Assembly: GCA_017430365.1 (NCBI GenBank)
Contig: JAFRNC010000001.1
Span: 1-64,000, forward strand
Length of the DNA: 64,000 nucleotides
DNA from: Bacteroidales bacterium
GTDB lineage: Bacteria; Bacteroidota; Bacteroidia; Bacteroidales; UBA932
Direction: 5' to 3'
Program-made: the position numbers and the translations under genes
The notes under the pieces: generated by a model
What the model was told of the DNA's origin: nothing
Databases searched by the model: none
What the model saw: only the letters and a program-made list of their open reading frames with translations
In this document: positions 62,134-64,000 of the stretch, piece after piece
Layout of the letters: each line of letters opens with the position of its first letter
Position numbering within the stretch: position 1 is the stretch's first letter

Positions 62134-63210
62134 TTAGATTTTCGACTCGCAGTAGGCGCAGCGGATGACGCCTTCTTCGGTGCGTTTGAAGTAAGGGGTG
62201 ACATGCTCGTGGTTGCACATGCACTTGGGGTTGGTGCAGCGCAGATTTGCGTCCTCGAAGATGTCCTTCTTTTCCGGCATCGGGTGGGCCGGGTCGTCCT
62301 TCCAGTCGATGAGCGATTTGATGAGGGCCATGCGGACATATTTACCGCAGGCGACCTGGCGGAAGTAGGCGGCGCGGGGATCGGCGTCGACTTCGGTAAG
62401 GATCTCGTTGACGCGCGGGAGCGGGTGCAGTACGGCCATGTCCTTCTTGGCGAGTTTCATCTTCTCGGCGTTGAGGATGAAGTTGTCCTTGAGGCGGTCG
62501 AATTCGTCCTGGTCGAGGAAGCGCTCTTTCTGGACACGGGTCATGTAGAGGATATCGAGCTCAGGCATGGCCTCTTCGATCGAATCGACCTCTTCATAGG
62601 GGATTCCCTTGCGGTCGCAGACGTCGTGGCGGATGTATTCGGGGAGCTTGAGCGCATCGGGCGCGATGAGGTAGACCTTGATTCCTTCGTAGGCCGACAG
62701 GGCTTTGATGAGGGAGTGGACGGTACGGCCGAAGCGCAGGTCGCCGCAGAAACCTATGGTCAGGTTGTCGATGTGGCCGAGTTCGCGGTGGATGGTCAGC
62801 AGGTCGGTGAGGGTCTGCGTCGGGTGGCTGTGGCTGCCGTCGCCGGCGTTGATGATAGGCACCGGAGATACTTCGGAGGCTGCGAGCGGTGCGCCCTCGA
62901 TGGGGTGGCGCATGGCGATGATGTCTGCGAAGCAGGAGAGGACGCGGACTGTGTCCTGAACCGTTTCGCCCTTGGAAACCGACGAGCGTGCCGCGTCGGA
63001 GAAGCCGAGGACCTGTCCGCCGAGTTCCTTCATGGCGGCGGTGAAGCTCAGGCGGGTACGGGTGCTGGGTTCGTAGAAGAGGGTGGCGAGTTTCTTGTGG
63101 GCCATGGCCTCATAGTAGTCTTCGGGGTGTTCGATGATCCGGTCGGCGAGGGCGATGATTTCGCTTATCTCGGCGCGGGTCAGGTCGGTGGGTTCGATCA
63201 GGTGTTTCAT
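62134..63210 (-). CDS. pyrB: Aspartate carbamoyltransferase with C-terminal PyrI-type zinc ribbon
   Basis: Catalyses carbamoyl phosphate plus aspartate to carbamoylaspartate in pyrimidine synthesis. Residues 1-310 form a normal PyrB chain: [12 protein letters not shown] (S49-T-R-T-R53), [18 protein letters not shown] and [10 protein letters not shown]. The 358-aa protein is about 45-50 residues longer than usual. The extra tail holds CTNPKC at 325-330 and CAYC at 351-354 with NHEHVTPYF between, matching the zinc-binding domain of the regulatory chain PyrI (CX4C...CX2C). PyrI's nucleotide-binding allosteric domain is absent. Confidence 0.93.
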   Translation of the reverse strand: MKHLIEPTDLTRAEISEIIALADRIIEHPEDYYEAMAHKKLATLFYEPSTRTRLSFTAAMKELGGQVLGFSDAARSSVSKGETVQDTVRVLSCFADIIAMRHPIEGAPLAASEVSPVPIINAGDGSHSHPTQTLTDLLTIHRELGHIDNLTIGFCGDLRFGRTVHSLIKALSAYEGIKVYLIAPDALKLPEYIRHDVCDRKGIPYEEVDSIEEAMPELDILYMTRVQKERFLDQDEFDRLKDNFILNAEKMKLAKKDMAVLHPLPRVNEILTEVDADPRAAYFRQVACGKYVRMALIKSLIDWKDDPAHPMPEKKDIFEDANLRCTNPKCMCNHEHVTPYFKRTEEGVIRCAYCESKI

Positions 63211-63222
63211 TGGTATTTGAAT

Positions 63223-63873
63223 TTAATTGTTTGATTTCATCCAGGATTCGTCGGAGGGGTTGTCGCGGAAGCGGAGGATGCGTTCCTTCCACTGGGGCTC
63301 TATGTATTTCTGCTCCACGGCGACTTCGAGGAGAGCATCGAGGTTGCTGAGGGAGATGTTGACGGTACGGGCTTCGGCAAGCCTTTCCAGGCCGCGCTGC
63401 ATTCCGTAGGTAAAAATGCTGACGATGCCGAGGACGTCGGCACCTGCTTCGCGCAGGGCCTCCACCGTTTCCACTGCGCTTCCGGCAGTCGAGATCAGGT
63501 CTTCGACCACTACGGTTTTCGTCCCGGGATCCAGTCTGCCTTCAATGCGGTTGGTGCGGCCGTGGCTCTTGTTTTCGCCCCTCACATAGCCCATGGGGAG
63601 ACCGAGCAGCTGTGCGGCCAGCGCGGCGTGTGCGATGCCTGCCGTGGAGGTCCCCATCAGCATTCTGCATTCGGGGTAACGGGTGCGGATGATTTCCGCC
63701 AGCCCCGCTTCAACGCGGTTGCGTACGTCGGGGGCGGAAAGGATGAGGCGGTTGTCGCAGTAGATGGGGCTGTGGATGCCGCTGGCCCAGGTGAACGGCT
63801 CTTCCGGGCGCAGGAATACGGCACCGATGGAGAGGAGGTCGCGGGCGATTGATTTTTCCATAGTTTCGGACAT
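63223..63873 (-). CDS. pyrE: Orotate phosphoribosyltransferase
   Basis: Converts orotate and PRPP to OMP. The 216-aa protein has the PRPP-binding motif TVVVEDLISTAGS (120-132), PFTWASGIHSPIYCDNR at the N-terminus and the flexible-loop region GENKSHGRTNRIEG. It lies 12 bp before pyrB and 13 bp after the end of pyrF, making a pyrF-pyrE-pyrB operon. A second ATG four codons in (MEKSIARD) is an alternative start. Confidence 0.95.
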   Translation of the reverse strand: MSETMEKSIARDLLSIGAVFLRPEEPFTWASGIHSPIYCDNRLILSAPDVRNRVEAGLAEIIRTRYPECRMLMGTSTAGIAHAALAAQLLGLPMGYVRGENKSHGRTNRIEGRLDPGTKTVVVEDLISTAGSAVETVEALREAGADVLGIVSIFTYGMQRGLERLAEARTVNISLSNLDALLEVAVEQKYIEPQWKERILRFRDNPSDESWMKSNN

Positions 63874-63886
63874 GGATATTCAGGTT

Positions 63887-64000
63887 TTACAGAGTTTCGG
63901 GACAGAATTCATTGCGGCAGCGCAGCCACGCCGCATGGGGGTCGGCAGCCGCCGTTATGGGACGTCCGACTACGATGAAATCGGATCCGATTTCCCGTGC
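63887..64000 (-). CDS. pyrF: Orotidine 5'-phosphate decarboxylase, C-terminal fragment
   Basis: Only the last 37 codons are in the window; the gene continues beyond 64000. The fragment reads AREIGSDFIVVGRPITAAAD, the phosphate-binding C-terminal motif of OMP decarboxylase (VVGRPIT). The stop is at 63887-63889. Decarboxylation of OMP to UMP is the step after PyrE. Confidence 0.85.
   Translation of the reverse strand, partial: AREIGSDFIVVGRPITAAADPHAAWLRCRNEFCPETL

Noticed and set aside
1..64000. CRISPR arrays, insertion sequences, phage genes, rRNA, riboswitches
   Set aside because: I looked for direct repeats with regular spacing, transposase or integrase motifs and rRNA-like sequence and saw none. 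No known riboswitch core was recognised in the leaders.

Overview
The window reads as a chromosomal segment of an anaerobic member of the Bacteroidales. The evidence is the Bacteroidota-type primary sigma factor (286 aa, no region 1.1), repeated promoter elements of the TAnnTTTG class, SusC-like TonB receptor/DUF4249 and FISUMP/DUF4493/DUF4296 lipoproteins, Na+-translocating NADH:quinone reductase and a two-iron superoxide reductase. Base composition is fairly GC-rich (high fifties by eye), which fits an Alistipes/Rikenellaceae-like or uncultured gut/rumen lineage better than classical Bacteroides; the family is a guess. No integrase, transposase, phage gene or CRISPR array was seen.

Layout. 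1-2.1 kb: end of the nqr operon (nqrE, nqrF) and tRNA-Lys. 2.2-4.8 kb: a minus-strand surface lipoprotein operon containing a 40-codon gene between two lipoproteins. 5-15 kb: superoxide reductase, then a long O-antigen/exopolysaccharide operon (flippase, a GNAT/VOC/FkbH/ACP/WecE module, glycosyltransferase, two acyltransferases, WbsX-like protein). 15-22.4 kb: a convergent minus-strand operon that begins with dnaN and an exonuclease, passes through a reduced FAH-fold protein and YfhO, and ends in three glycosyltransferase-like genes including a GT10 fucosyltransferase homologue. 22.5-28.8 kb: HtrA protease, rpoD, Na+/alanine symporter, argS, EamA transporter. 28.9-32.4 kb: FISUMP lipoprotein, a membrane-anchored kelch-like/AraC regulator and an unknown lipoprotein. 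32.4-45.4 kb: bcp, a short YgiQ-type radical SAM protein, an acidic protein, CLC channel, tex, TonB receptor plus DUF4249 lipoprotein, DPM1-like glycosyltransferase, EamA transporter, racemase, ftsY. 45.5-50.3 kb: pheT, a UbiA-type prenyltransferase and two conserved membrane proteins. 50.3-58.3 kb: one tight eight-gene operon from a DUF4296 lipoprotein through dtd, deoC and an amidohydrolase to four signalling genes (alarmone synthetase, HD hydrolase, lipid-kinase/RsbW fusion, Cache-SpoIIE phosphatase). 58.4-64 kb: nucleobase uptake genes (two NCS2 permeases around a Tsx-like outer-membrane protein) facing a pyrF-pyrE-pyrB operon.

The points most worth following are: (1) the module predicted to make an ACP-derived N-acyl (possibly glyceroyl) 4-amino-4,6-dideoxyhexose; (2) the alarmone/lipid-kinase/partner-switching operon, with a diacylglycerol-kinase domain fused to an RsbW-like ATPase; (3) a PyrB that carries only the PyrI zinc-ribbon as a C-terminal tail; (4) a two-copy intergenic repeat of about 122 bp whose internal hairpin differs between copies by paired changes; (5) a 40-aa peptide gene inside a lipoprotein operon; and (6) a large palindromic element upstream of pheT. 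Everything here comes from reading the sequence; no database search was run.
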